Assembly: GCF_027887165.1 (NCBI RefSeq)
Contig: NC_077227.1
Coordinates: 77,210,488-77,274,487 of the forward strand
DNA: 64,000 bases
DNA from: Monodelphis domestica
Lineage: Eukaryota > Chordata > Mammalia > Didelphimorphia > Didelphidae
Direction of reading: 5' to 3'
The notes beneath the pieces are model-generated. The model saw only the letters and a program-made list of their open reading frames with translations. It had not been told where the DNA came from and ran no database searches. The translations under genes and the position numbers were made by a program. Shown here piece after piece: positions 48,501 through 58,460 of this stretch. Each line of letters starts with the position of its first letter. The stretch's first letter is position 1.

Positions 48501-51500
48501 GGCACTGACACAGTCTTGATTCTAAGATAGAAAAGAAGGTTTTTAAAATCTGTTGAACTTTTCACCCACGTGGATTTGTGTCAGAGCCAGGACCAGAGCT
48601 GGGTCTCCTCACTTCCAGGCTCACTCGGGGTCTCTCCCTCTAGGAGCCCCCCGTGCGTCTCCGGGCCGGGGCCCAGGTGGGCGAAGGCCGGGTGGAAGTG
48701 TTGATGCACGGCCAGTGGGGCACCGTCTGTGACCATGGCTGGAACCTGATCTCGGCCAGCGTCCTGTGTCGCCAGCTGGGCTACGGCTCTGCCCGGGAGG
48801 CCCTCTTCGGGGCCCAGCTAGGCCAAGGCGAGTGAGGGGTCCCGGGCTGGGGGCATCCCGAGAGCGGGCGGTGGGCACGAGACGTGGGCTGAGCCACACA
48901 GCGTCTTCTCTCTGGCAGGGCTGGGACTCATTCACCTGAGCCAAGTGCGCTGCAGTGGCTACGAGAGGGCCCTCGGCGACTGCCCCGCTCACGAGGGTGC
49001 TCAGAGTGGCTGTCAGCACAACAACGATGCTGCCGTCAGGTGCCATGTCCCCAACATGGACTTGCAGAAGCAGGTGAGTCCTCCAGGGAGATGGCATTGT
49101 GCACCGCGTCCACACAACATCCTCCCCTCTGAGATGGGCCCCGGGGCTGCATTTCCACTGACCACTGGGCCATTTCATTCTTGGGGCTGCATTCCACTGA
49201 CCACTGAGGCCACTTCATCCTGGGGCTGCATTCCCACTGACCACTGGGACCACTTCATCCTGGGGTTGCATTCCACTGACCACTGAGGCCACTTCATCCT
49301 GGGGTTGCATTCCACTGACCATTGGGGCCACTTCATCCCTCGATTTGCATTCTCACTGATCACTGAGACCACTTCATCCTGGGACTGCATTCCACTGACC
49401 ACAGGGCCACTTCATTCCTGGAGCTCCTCTTTGTCTCCCATGTCATCCCCATCTTCTAGCTAATCTCTAGGGGACAGACCCTGACACCTTCTTTGCGCTA
49501 GTTGGGAAAGGGAGTTGGGTCTTTTCTCCCAGGTACTGGGGGTATTTTTTGTTTTAAACAGAGTTTATGCTCCTGTCCTTTAAGAAATTAGTGGAATGTT
49601 GCCTACTGGTGGGAATTTCTGGCCTTCAGAGGGTGTCTGAAGGCTCTCCTCAGAGAACACTTGGTGGTCTCTTGATGACTCTTCCGCCATATTGGGGATG
49701 GGGATGGCTGCCATTCATGCTGCTTTGGTCACTGCAGATCCGGCTGGCTGGTGGGCGCAGTCCAGAGGAAGGTGTGGTGGAGGTTCTGGTGGAAGTGAAC
49801 GGGGCCCCTCGATGGGGAGCTGTGTGCAGTGACCTCTGGGGACTCAATGAGGCCATGGTGGCCTGTAGGCAGCTCGGGATGGGCTTTGCCAGCCATGCCA
49901 TCCAGGTAGGTTCCAGATGGTCTCCCTGATGATCCTTCAGGCTCCAATGAGTCCGTGGGGGTGTTTCCCATGGGTAAAGTCCTTGGGCTCTTGGAGCCTG
50001 TGCCAGGGCGGCAACATCCCCTGCAGTCTGTTGCTGTTCCAGGGCGGTCTAGACTGACTGCTGTGGCATTGGTTGTTTTCTCAGGACACCTGGTACTGGC
50101 AGGGCACTCCAGGGGCTGGCAAGGTGGTGATGAGTGGGGTGCGCTGCTTGGGCACAGAGCTGGCTCTGCAGCAGTGTCAGCGGCATGGGCCAGTACACTG
50201 TTCTCACGGGGTTGGCCACTTCTCAGCTGGAGTCACCTGCACAGATAGTGAGTAACCACTGGGGTGCAACATTTGGGGTCATCAAGTCTCAGGGGCTCAC
50301 CTTGGCTTTAGGGGTGCTGGGCCCTGATCCCATGACCCTAAAGGACCTGGCAGAGCTGTCTAGATCAGGGATGAACAGACCCACTTCCAAGGTGCCATTG
50401 TGCTGGTCTAATCTTGGGTCCTTCCTCTTCTCCCCATCAGGACCCTCCAAGTCCCCTGGCTTGGAGCTCCTTCAGTTGGTTCAGGAGGTGGAAAGGGAGC
50501 CTCAGGCCTTGGCCAAGTCTAGGGGAGAGGAGGGGATGTTTGTTCACTGATGAAATGGCATAGAGAAAAACAGTGGACTCGGGAAACCTAGGTTTGTCCT
50601 AGCTCTGCTACTTTGCAGCCAAGTGGTCTTGGGGAAGTCATTTTCCATCTCAGAATCTTGGCCTCCTCCTCTGAAAAATGGGCAGAATTATATTTCCTTG
50701 CCTTGGTAGGGTTAGACGAGAGCATTTAGGAAAAGAAAAGCTTACTGACATCGTGTCATTCAGGGGCAAGCCTGTCCTTGCCCCCGATTTGGGAAAGGAG
50801 GAGGGAGAAGGGAATGCCATTGGCCATTGGCCCTCCGTTGACCTTAGGTGCCCCAGACCTGGTGATGAACGCACAGTTGGTACAAGAGACGGCCTACCTG
50901 GAGGACCGTCCGCTGAGCCTGCTGTACTGTGCCCACGAGGAGAGCTGCCTCTCACAGTCGGCTGACCACATGAACTGGCCCTATGGGCACCGCCGTTTGC
51001 TGCGATTCTCTTCCCAAATCCACAATCTTGGCCGGGCAGACTTCCGACCTAAGACGGGGCGCCATAGTTGGACCTGGCACCAATGTCACAGGTGGGCACC
51101 CGCGTTCGCCTTGGCTTTGGCAAGCCTGGATGCCTCTGGTCATCTGGGCAACAGATGCTTCCATCAGCCAGGGGGCTTCTGTACTCTGCCACCCCAAGGC
51201 TTTGGGCAGGTCCATCTGGACCCATCAGAGAGGCTTTCCCTGGGGGTTGGTGGTTAGTTAAAGGTCCCCTGCTCCAAATTAGGAAAGGAGGAATCATGGT
51301 GGGATGGAGAGAGACCATGCGATGCCTTTCCCACGTTGTCAGAACGAAAATGAAGGTCGTGTGAGAAGGGATCTGTCCTGGGACGCTGAAGCATTTTGGG
51401 GAGAGGGCTCCCCCTCCCTGTAGCCCTTTGCTGCGGCACCTCCCCAGCGCTGGCATCCCTTTCCCTGCCTTCTCCTGGGAGTTGAGGGAAGGATTCTTGT

Positions 51501-54172
51501 CAGGTGTGCCCACGAAGGTTTGGGACTCTTCTCCCACTCAGAGTCCCTTCCCAGTCCTCCAGAGTCTGGTATCTTGCCCCTGTCCCAAAACGAATCTGCC
51601 CCCAGTGCCAGGGTCCTTATGGCTCCAAACTCTGCAGCCCTCCTAGGTGCTGTGGCTGCTCTGCACTTGGCACCTTCTTTGAGGGCCCTTTTCACGCCAT
51701 GGTACTCAGAAATGTAGACTGCAGTGGGTTCACCCCAGCCTCCCTGACCTCCGAGCTCTTTCTGCATCTTAACCTCCTCCCCGGGATGGAGATGGGAAAG
51801 GTCGGCCATCAGGGGTGCCCCAGCCATGTGGCAGAACCCCAGCCGGAGGGAGAGATGGCCAACGAGAAGGTTAACAGAAAACACCTTCCCTTGGGGAAAA
51901 GAGCTGCGAGGGGTGCGGTGGGAAGGAGGCATTTCGGGGCTTGGTCCTACCCAGGATAATAAGCACTTTTCCCAAGGCCATCGGGAGAGCTGTCATTACC
52001 ACCCCTTTGGACAGCACACTAGCAATTTGGTCTCAGCCCGACGCGGAAGAAAGCGCTCCCTTAGAGTCTCGGCTCCCAGACGGTCCTGAGGCCTTCGGGT
52101 TCCACGGCTTCCAGCTGCAGACCAGTCCGAAAATCCAGCCCCTCACGCCCTGCCCCGCTGCGCTGCCCTTTCAGGCTTTGTGGCCCGGCGGAGAGCAGGG
52201 CTCGCGCTGTTGGAAAGCGAGCACCGCGCCAGGCACTTAGCTTGCGTCTCGGAGGCAGCTCTGGGCACCGCTTTGCTATTCCACAGCGGAGGCGACCCCC
52301 CAGAAGGGAGCCTGCGCTGATGCCCGGCCCGGGGCTTGTTTCTCTCGCAGACACTACCACAGCATTGAAGTCTTCACCCACTACGACCTTCTTACCGTCA
52401 ACGGCTCCAAGGTGGCTGAAGGGCACAAGGCTAGCTTCTGCCTCGAGGACACAAACTGCCCTGCGGGTATGCGGCACGCCGTGCCTCCCAGCCCCCTACC
52501 CTGTTCTATTTCCGGCTGCGCCAGGCCCCCAGGACCCTTCCGCCGGATGGCGCCGCAAGCTCAGGGGGCGGATATCCTGTAGGGCACCATTTCCCGGGCA
52601 CATTCCCCAGCAGCCAAGGCCGCTGAAGCTGCCTGTGCCTGCCTTTAGGACTACAGCGGCGCTACGCGTGTGCCAACTTTGGCGAGCAGGGCGTGACGGT
52701 GGGCTGCTGGGACACCTATCGCCATGATATCGACTGCCAGTGGGTAGATATTACAGATGTGCCTCCCGGGGACTACATCTTCCAGGTAAGGGAGGTCCAT
52801 GCTAGGGACCAGCTCCCCAGAACCCACCCATCTGCCTTTCCCCTCCCAGGTCTATTCAGGCTACCCCACAGAGGGGCACCGAGGCTGTTGGAGTCCTTTA
52901 AAATGAGCCTAGTCGTACAAGAACGATTCGCCGTCGTTCTTGTATAGGCAAACTAAGGCTTAGATCGGGACTTAATCAAGTTTTCCTGGGTTGCCCTTCG
53001 AGGATCCCTGGGGCGGTCGTCTACCAGCGAGCAGTTTCTGAGACGACCTCAGCCCTCTTTGGGGGTGGCAGTCCCCCCATCTCCCCGGGCCCTCCCTTCT
53101 CTCAAGCACACGCTGCCTGTCCTGCTGTTTTCATTCCTTTCTTTGATCCTACTTCTCCTTCAGGTGGTTGTAAATCCCAAATTTGAGGTGGCCGAGTCAG
53201 ATTTCTCCAATAACATGATGCGGTGCCGATGCAAGTATGACGGGCATCGGGTCTGGCTGCACGGCTGTCACACAGGTAACGGGTTTGATCTTGGGAGGGA
53301 GGTGGTGTCGTTATGTCCCAAGTGATGAGGATTCATCGAGTGTTCTCTAGCCACAGATAATGCCCCTCGCTTCCCAGCAAATATCACCCCCATCCCTACG
53401 AGACCCTTGTGGGCTCCCCTAGACTCAAGTCTCTTAGCTGTCTGCCCCACTCAACCTCCTTCTCCCTTTTCAGTCACTCCCAGCTACAAAGATGAAAACA
53501 AAGATTTTTTTCCCTTTTCCTAGACTTTTTTTCTTGGCATTTTTTCCTACCCACACCCACCCCTTAGCCTCTCCCTGTCCCAGCTGCCACGTGGACAATG
53601 GCGAGGCTTGGCACCAGCGGCAGAAACGGTCCGCTCAGGGTAGAGTTCGTCTGGGGCTGTGGCTGCATAATTTTGAGCAAGAAAATTGAGGAGAGGATTT
53701 AGGGCAAGAGTGAAGGGCTGGAAAGGTAACAAAGACCCTCCAGTGGGGAGCCCTCCACCGATTTCAAGCTGAGTATTTGTGTACTTGTGGAGTGGAAGGC
53801 GATCCGGGGTCTGCTCGGACGCCCCGTGAGGCTGTCCGGGCGCTAGAAGCTGGGGGTCTGGGAGTGTGCCAAGGGCAGGGCGAGAGTCTGGGGCATCATG
53901 CTCAAATACTGGCATGGAAGCGGGAAGCTGTGTCTCTTTCAAAATTGGTTTCCAAGACTTCTGAGGAGGGTAATGGGGACTCCACAAACTCGGGGGTGGT
54001 GGAGGAAAGCAGAGTGCAAGCTCTGAGCAGGGTGGTGGGTCCAGGAGGAAAGAGATGGAGAGACCCCGGCTGAGCCTCCTCCCGACTGTCCCATCCTCTA
54101 GGTGACGCCTACGGAGCCCACACAGAGCTCTCCTGGGAACAGCAGCAGAGGCTCATGAACAACCTCATCTGA
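44408..54172 (+). CDS. LOXL4: Lysyl oxidase-like 4 (LOXL4), spliced, complete
   Basis: A secreted copper- and LTQ-dependent amine oxidase that deaminates peptidyl lysines of collagen and elastin. Fourteen coding exons (listed separately) join in phase to 751 codons, close to the human length of about 756. Residues: signal peptide about 1-24; SRCR1 31-131, SRCR2 158-285, SRCR3 306-405, SRCR4 416-523; catalytic domain from about 527. The copper motif is [11 protein letters not shown] at 600-610. The LTQ lysine (in EGHKASF) is 633 and its tyrosine (in WDTYRHD) is 669, 36 apart as in LOXL2. The C-terminus is NNLI. SRCR order, the signature KYGQGEG, and the RETAYLED-like region ([13 protein letters not shown]) identify LOXL4 over LOXL2/3. 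The ATG at 44408 opens a hydrophobic leader. No broken splice site is seen, but intron 7 starts with GC. LOXL3 or LOXL2 are the only alternatives and fit worse. Confidence 0.97.
44682..45614 (+). repeat. LOXL4 intron 2 repeats: MIR, L2, SINE
   Basis: MIR at 45020-45200 ('gagtttgaatcctgctcc', 'cttccttatctgtgaagagagg'); an L2 end at 45215-45310 ('ggaactccttgatggcaagcacc', 'cttaataaatgcc'); and a diverged WSINE1-like SINE at 45318-45463, which ends in an AAT run. Confidence 0.65.
45464..45500. repeat. (AAT)n microsatellite
   Basis: About 11 AAT units grown from the A-rich tail of the intron 2 SINE. Confidence 0.95.
45615..45793 (+). CDS. LOXL4: LOXL4 exon 3
   Basis: 179 bases; enters in phase 1 and leaves in phase 0 (CAG|GTGAGG). 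Encodes the second half of SRCR1, including [17 protein letters not shown] (residues 92-151). Confidence 0.96.
45794..46427. other. LOXL4: LOXL4 intron 3
   Basis: GC-rich with an 11-base G run near 46290. Long shadow frames run on both strands but no additional exon is needed: exons 3 and 4 join in phase. Confidence 0.8.
46428..46633 (+). CDS. LOXL4: LOXL4 exon 4
   Basis: 206 bases between 'tgcgcag' and GTAGGG. Encodes the start of SRCR2: [19 protein letters not shown] and [10 protein letters not shown]. The NNS is a potential N-glycosylation site. Leaves in phase 2. Confidence 0.96.
46634..47656. other. LOXL4: LOXL4 intron 4
   Basis: 1.0 kb. A MIR-like scrap lies at 47430-47500 ('cattttacagataaggaaactgaggctc'). 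Nothing else recognised. Confidence 0.7.
47657..47695 (+). CDS. LOXL4: LOXL4 exon 5 (39-base microexon)
   Basis: Acceptor 'ctgcag', donor GTGAAG. Encodes [12 protein letters not shown] with split arginine codons at both ends, matching the human KVWDLKMRDPKSR segment. It is an insertion typical of LOXL SRCR2. Confidence 0.95.
47805..48012 (+). CDS. LOXL4: LOXL4 exon 6
   Basis: 208 bases between 'gttttccag' and GTGAGC; intron 5 is only 109 bases. Encodes the rest of SRCR2 ([20 protein letters not shown] ... AVVSC) and a basic linker rich in Arg and Lys ([11 protein letters not shown]). Leaves in phase 0. Confidence 0.96.
48075..48395 (-). repeat. MIR and L3-type pieces in LOXL4 intron 6
   Basis: 48075-48240 is an antisense MIR ('tcataaatacgcccattttacagatgaggaagg'). 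48310-48390 matches the 'cataatatctggaagggatcttg' L3/MIR pattern. Confidence 0.65.
48396..48547 (+). repeat. WSINE1/MAR-like SINE
   Basis: 'gcagctcgggggctcagtggattgagagccagg', 'ggattcaaatgtggcctcag', then an internal deletion removing the 'attgcctagccc' block, and 'cttgattctaagatag' end. Confidence 0.85.
48644..48827 (+). CDS. LOXL4: LOXL4 exon 7 (followed by a GC donor)
   Basis: 184 bases from 'ccctctag'. Encodes the first half of SRCR3 ([36 protein letters not shown]). Only an intron beginning GCGAGT at 48828 joins exon 8 in frame to give [11 protein letters not shown], as in human LOXL4. The nearby GT at 48832 would shift the frame. Confidence 0.93.
48919..49073 (+). CDS. LOXL4: LOXL4 exon 8
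   Basis: 155 bases; acceptor 'ctggcag', donor GTGAGT. Encodes the second half of SRCR3 ([28 protein letters not shown]). Intron 7 before it is only 91 bases. Confidence 0.96.
49143..49419. repeat. 40-bp minisatellite, about 7 units, in LOXL4 intron 8
   Basis: Tandem units of 39-40 bases that begin with a variant of 'ggggctgcattcc', then 'actgaccactg', then 'ccacttcatcc'. The seven units differ at a few positions each. Confidence 0.95.
49420..49737. other. LOXL4: LOXL4 intron 8, rest
   Basis: No repeat recognised after the minisatellite. Confidence 0.6.
49738..49905 (+). CDS. LOXL4: LOXL4 exon 9
   Basis: 168 bases, phase 0 at both ends. Encodes the first half of SRCR4: [20 protein letters not shown], then [20 protein letters not shown]. 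Confidence 0.96.
50085..50247 (+). CDS. LOXL4: LOXL4 exon 10
   Basis: 163 bases; acceptor 'ttttctcag', donor GTGAGT. Encodes the second half of SRCR4 ([38 protein letters not shown]). Leaves in phase 1. Confidence 0.96.
50248..50847. other. LOXL4: LOXL4 intron 10 with MIR
   Basis: 50560-50760 is a sense MIR ('gtggactcgggaaacctagg', 'gtcattttccatctcagaatctt...aaaatgggcag'). The rest is unassigned. Confidence 0.65.
50848..51091 (+). CDS. LOXL4: LOXL4 exon 11
   Basis: 244 bases; acceptor 'accttag', donor GTGGGC. Opens the catalytic domain ([40 protein letters not shown]) and ends inside the copper-binding motif WTWHQCHR. Confidence 0.97.
51092..52350. other. LOXL4: LOXL4 intron 11
   Basis: 1.26 kb, CpG-rich towards its 3' end. 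Several 100- to 200-codon frames cross it on both strands but contain no domain, and exons 11 and 12 join exactly without them. Confidence 0.75.
52351..52466 (+). CDS. LOXL4: LOXL4 exon 12
   Basis: 116 bases; acceptor 'tctcgcag', donor GTATGC. Completes the copper motif (HYHS) and carries the LTQ lysine K633 in [17 protein letters not shown] at 624-626 is a potential N-glycosylation site. Confidence 0.97.
52649..52785 (+). CDS. LOXL4: LOXL4 exon 13
   Basis: 137 bases; acceptor 'cctttag', donor GTAAGG. Carries the LTQ tyrosine Y669 in [20 protein letters not shown]. Confidence 0.97.
52786..53163. other. LOXL4: LOXL4 intron 13
   Basis: No repeat recognised. A short inverted repeat, 'gtacaagaacgattcgccgt' facing 'cgttcttgtat', lies at about 52915-52946. 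Confidence 0.6.
53164..53275 (+). CDS. LOXL4: LOXL4 exon 14
   Basis: 112 bases; acceptor 'ctccttcag', donor GTAACG. Encodes [20 protein letters not shown] and [15 protein letters not shown], the end of the catalytic domain. Confidence 0.97.
53276..54101. other. LOXL4: LOXL4 intron 14
   Basis: No repeat recognised. A 146-codon antisense frame has no domain. Confidence 0.6.
54102..54172 (+). CDS. LOXL4: LOXL4 exon 15, coding part
   Basis: Acceptor 'catcctctag'. Encodes the C-terminal tail ending QQRLMNNLI, with TGA at 54170-54172. The tail is two residues longer than I recall in human between CHTG and the end. Confidence 0.95.
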
Positions 54173-54895
54173 GGTCCCGGCCAGAAGCCTCCACGCTGCC
54201 CAAACACCAGATACCTCAGCTTCTTGGAGCGGCCCTCGTGACGAGGGGACAGCGCCAGAAGCACCAAGAAGATGCTCAGGGAGCCTTGAAAGGGGAGAAC
54301 GCCGAGCCAGGCTGTGCACAGCTCCCTACGGACAGGCCCGGGCTCGGGGCGTGCAGCTGCCGAGCCCCGACTAGCGAGGACTCTTCCAGAGCCGCCTGTC
54401 CCCAGACTCTGTGCCAGCGCCCCCTGGCTCCGTTGGCTTTGACCTCTCGGCACAGCCGGGAGCCCTGACTCGATGGTGCTTTATGTATTTTTGGTGGCTG
54501 GGGATGAAGCCAATAGCAGCTTCGTCAGCCGCTCAAGCCATAGGAGTCAGTGGATGTGGTCCCATGCTTTGTGCCCATCCAGGGCTTTCCAGCCCCGCAC
54601 TTCCCTCCACCACCGCCGGGTCTTCTTTCTGGACCCTCCCCCTCACTCAGCGGGGTTTCTGGGTCCCTGGAAACCTGGGTGTGGGGTCCCCCCTCCCCGT
54701 GTCTGTGAGGACGTATGTGGAGGTCACAGAACAGCGGCCTCCATAAGGGGCCTTTGTCGCACGGCACAGGGTCCGTCACCAATCTGCCTGCCTCAGGGTC
54801 ACGCGGTCTCAGGACTGGCCTCCGCTCCACTTTAATTCCAGTCTGAACAAGGTCTCCAGTGACCTTTACTACGAATAAATACGTTTTGCAGTGTA
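54173..54895 (+). other. LOXL4: LOXL4 3' UTR
   Basis: About 720 bases, GC-rich, from the stop codon to the expected cleavage site 15-25 bases after AATAAA. The end is inferred. Confidence 0.75.
54874..54879 (+). terminator. LOXL4: LOXL4 polyadenylation signal AATAAA
   Basis: Canonical hexamer about 700 bases after the stop, followed by a GT-rich 'gtgtatcgcgtgtgtgc' downstream element at 54891. Confidence 0.88.
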
Positions 54896-54899
54896 TCGC

Positions 54900-57740
54900 G
54901 TGTGTGCTAAGCAAGTCTTGGGGAGAGATGGAAACCTCAGTGGGCCGTGTGGCCGGGATGGGCTCCCTGCTCGGCGGCGCCCCCCTGTCCAGTTCCTCGG
55001 GTAAAACCTCCCACAGAACGTCCTGGGCTCGGGGCCAGGAGCCCTGGGACACACGCAAGAAGACAAATACAACATAAACGAGGGTTTCTTGGGAGCTATT
55101 CTGCTCCCCCCGCGTCGAGGCTGCAGCAGACAGGCCAGGTGGAGAGCCACGGGCCCGTCCCACCCTGCGGCCGTTCTCCCCTCTCAGTCGTGTCTCTTCT
55201 CCGGGAGCCAAAGGGGTCACGGTCTGGGCGCGCGCCGGGAACACCACGTGGTGGGGCTGTGCTGGGCTCCGGGGACGGGACCGCCTCTGCTCGGCTCCCC
55301 CGGGTCTTTTATTAAGCAGAGGGGACATTATATTTTGGAAAGGCAGGTCAGGTAAACAAGGGAAGGACTGATTTCCTGTTGGCTTCGGCAAACAGCTCCC
55401 AAACAGTAACAACATTATACCCACACATGGAGCTAATGGTCTGTGGAAAACGTGCCTCTTGCGGAAGAGGCCCTGGTGACGGATGGCTCTGGCAGGCCAG
55501 ACGGAGGCTGGGAGGTTCCTCGCAGCTCCTCGCAGGGCCCAGTTTCAAAGAGTGCCAGAGAAAGCAGGTCAGGCGGACGGCCGCCGGCCCAGCCCGACCC
55601 TCCTGGCCACATCACACGTTTGAGAGGAGCGGCCGGCCCCAAGCTCGGGAAGAGGCTGCACAAGGGCTGCGCTGTTACAGGACTGAGCTGAAAAGGAAGG
55701 AGGGAGCCGGGGTGGGGTGGGCCTGGGAACAGCAGGGCTCGGGACCCAGCGTGGCCACTAGGTTCCAGACCAACCCCAACGCTGAAGAGGATGGAGCCTC
55801 AGCACATTTCCGTGTCTGTGAAGCTAAGGGGGGCCTTTAGAGGAGTTCTGCAGAGCCTGCGGGGAGGCAAGTCCTGGGATTGGTTATTGTAGCTGTGGGC
55901 ACAGGACTGCAGGACTGACAGAACCATCTGTTTTCTGGTCTTAATTCTAGGCCTTAAGATGAATCACGAGTCATCAATACCTGAATGCGGTTGGAATAAT
56001 GCATGCATGTAAAGAGGACTAGAGTATCTTCTAGACTATCTACTCAGGTCCTAAAAGAAACCACATACCGCTGGGGAAATGGCGCTGGACATCCGGTCAG
56101 ACTGGAGCTGGAATCCCAGCTCTGGACCTCGGGCATATGACCTCCCCTCTCTCAGGGCTGTCATTAGAAGGCAGAGAGCAATTCTACAACATGCCCACCA
56201 AGTGGTCCTCTGGCCTTGGGCTGAAGATCTCGTAGATCTTCGGATCTCTACCCCCTTCTATCTACCTCCGGGGTGGCCCGTTCCATTTTGGGCTAAGTGG
56301 TAGGAAATGGGTTACGGCATAGGGCTACTGTGGCCACCAAGGGGATGCAGGGAGACTCCGCACATCCCATGATTTCTGACGACATCTTTCACCTCAGCCA
56401 GTCTTCTGTCCTTGGCCAAGAAGAATGGAAACAGAGAAGCCCGATTCATGTCCGCTGACTTCTCCAGCTACAGGATCCCATGTTCTACTGGAAGGCCAGC
56501 AGTCCTATTCATATATGAAAGAGGGGAATCCCAGGGCTCTTGAATTCTGCCCAAGAATATCCTTCATACTGTTTAGGTGATGGGGATTTGTAAATGCCTG
56601 GAGGAAAAAATGTCACGAGAGGTAAAGTGGCTTTTTGAGAGGGGATAGTCTATCTCTCAGATAATGAATGGGATCCCCATGAGATTGGATATTTGAACAG
56701 TGAAACTGCCTTCGAAGGCTAAAATACTCTTAGAAAGGCCAAGAGACTTTAATGGGAATAAGAAAACTCCCTCTTTGCGCTAATTGCCCGGGCCCGGCTC
56801 TAAGGAGCCAGCCAAGGAGAGGTTTGCCTCCAAGGTGGAGGCAGCAGAGCTTGGCTGCTGTTCTCTGGCTCTTCCTTTAAAAGACCACCACAGACGACGT
56901 TAATCTCCTGCAGGTCCAACACTAATACTTCCCCGACAGAGGTCTCCTGGCTCAGACATCTGGCTAAAGGCCTTCGGGGAAGCTTGTTCTGGAAGGCAGG
57001 GAGAAGGCCGTGCTGCTCTAGGTCAGAGATGGGCAGTGGGATTAAGTCAGAATTAGGAATATTAGTGAGTGATTCAAAAACTGTAAACAGGGTAGGTAGA
57101 GAGCAAGCTCAAAGGACACCGATGACCCAACAACCTGGACACAGGCTCCCGGGACTCCAAGGAGAGTGGGTTTAGGGTTAAGGATCCCTCCTAGGGAATA
57201 TTCGTGCAACATCTCTCCCCACGATTCCCTACTCTGTCCTGACCCAGGGCAGCGCTCATCATCTATCAATGTCCTCGGCCCTAAACCATAGGGCTCCTGG
57301 CCTCACGGAGGACCCACGGAAAGGCCAGTTGTTGCCATGTCGGCAGCTTACAGCTCACCTACCTGTGGAGGTCAAAGGCACAAAGCCTCTGACATCCTGT
57401 GGCCTGTAGGAAAATCTCCTTGCACTGCCCAGAGGGGTTTACTTGACCCTGGCTGCTCTTAATGGATTGTCTCCAGCTGCTTGCCAAGTGCTGCTGGCAC
57501 AAGCTGAGATGATTACACTAAGAACATGCTGTGTGCCAGATGCTTTCTGTGGGATGACAGATTAGAGGGTGACGGGTGATGAGAAGGAGGGGCTACAAGT
57601 CACAAATGCCAAATGTTAACAATTGGACAATAAGGGAGGACTTTGGGAGACACAAGCCTAGATCATTAGGGTGCAGGAAGAATTAAAAACTCCATTGAAC
57701 TGTTATTACTGATATGAGGTGATGAGAAAACAGAGGAGAG
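54900..57740. other. Intergenic region between convergent genes
   Basis: 54.9-55.75 kb is CpG-rich; an antisense AATAAA lies at 55308-55313. A 299-codon antisense frame (54525-55424, opening at GTG) has no domain. 56150-56300 resembles an L3/CR1 antisense piece ('aagtggtcctctggcc', 'ggtggcccgttccattttggg'). No exon can be supported. Confidence 0.5.
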
Positions 57741-57744
57741 CCGC

Positions 57745-58460
57745 CCATGTCAGGAAATAGATTTTAATGCATCTCTTACACCATGATGTTAGTGCTTTAC
57801 ACAAGCCCTGGTGGACATCTGCCACGGCCACATCCCTCGTTGCCATGTGACAGGAGCAACACTAGGCAGGCTCTCGGCAAAGCTGAAACTCTTGAGGCCA
57901 AACATCCACAAGCTGTGCTGCTGCCAGCCCGCTCTGCAGCTTTGGACCTAGCATTAAAAAAGAGCCAGCACTAAAACAGAGGTTCTGGGTCCCTGAGAAC
58001 ACTTTTCACCTCTGTGCTAACTGTTCACACATCCCTGGTCACAGTTGGAGGAGGTGCTGGAGGGTGTCTTTCAAGGCCGACATCTTCTTTATCAAGGCCT
58101 TGGTAGTCTTCTGGCCTGGGGCCCTGAGGCCTCCTTCCCCTCTTCTGCTCCTAGGCTGGTTACACTCTTCACACTCAAATTGTTCCCACATCTATGACTT
58201 CTCTTACCTACTCAGTGGACTCTTTAAAGAGGCATCAGCTTACAAGTTTCTTCCTAGTTGATGAACATTGCTTCCTCCCATTTTCCACATGAAGTGATTC
58301 CAAACTGCTCCTTCCAGGTCTAGAAGCAGAACAGCCAAGACAGAGAAATTTACTTTCTCTCTGAATCCAGAGTCTCTGCCTTTTTCACACTCAGTCAGAA
58401 TGGGTCCTCTAGTCTGGAGTCTTCAGAATTCATGGAATTATCCTTTTCTTTGGGTGATGT
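57745..58460 (-). other. R3HCC1L: Likely R3HCC1L 3' UTR
   Basis: Sequence from the stop codon to the first plausible poly(A) signal. It has no recognised repeat, which fits a UTR. The 3' limit is uncertain. Confidence 0.5.
57763..57768 (-). terminator. R3HCC1L: Candidate R3HCC1L polyadenylation signal ATTAAA
   Basis: The + strand TTTAAT reads ATTAAA on the - strand, about 690 bases after the R3HCC1L stop. The antisense AATAAA at 55308 is a more distant alternative. Confidence 0.45.

Noticed and set aside
48832-48833. GT donor for LOXL4 exon 7.
   Set aside because: Using it shifts the frame at the exon 8 acceptor; only the GC donor at 48828 gives the conserved protein.
49036-49402. Antisense repeat protein with SVECNP/KWPQW units.
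   Set aside because: Translation of the 40-bp minisatellite in intron 8.
56223-56241. Perfect palindrome 'gaagatct-cgt-agatcttc'.
   Set aside because: Lies in what looks like an L3/CR1 3' fragment; a chance stem is the simplest explanation.
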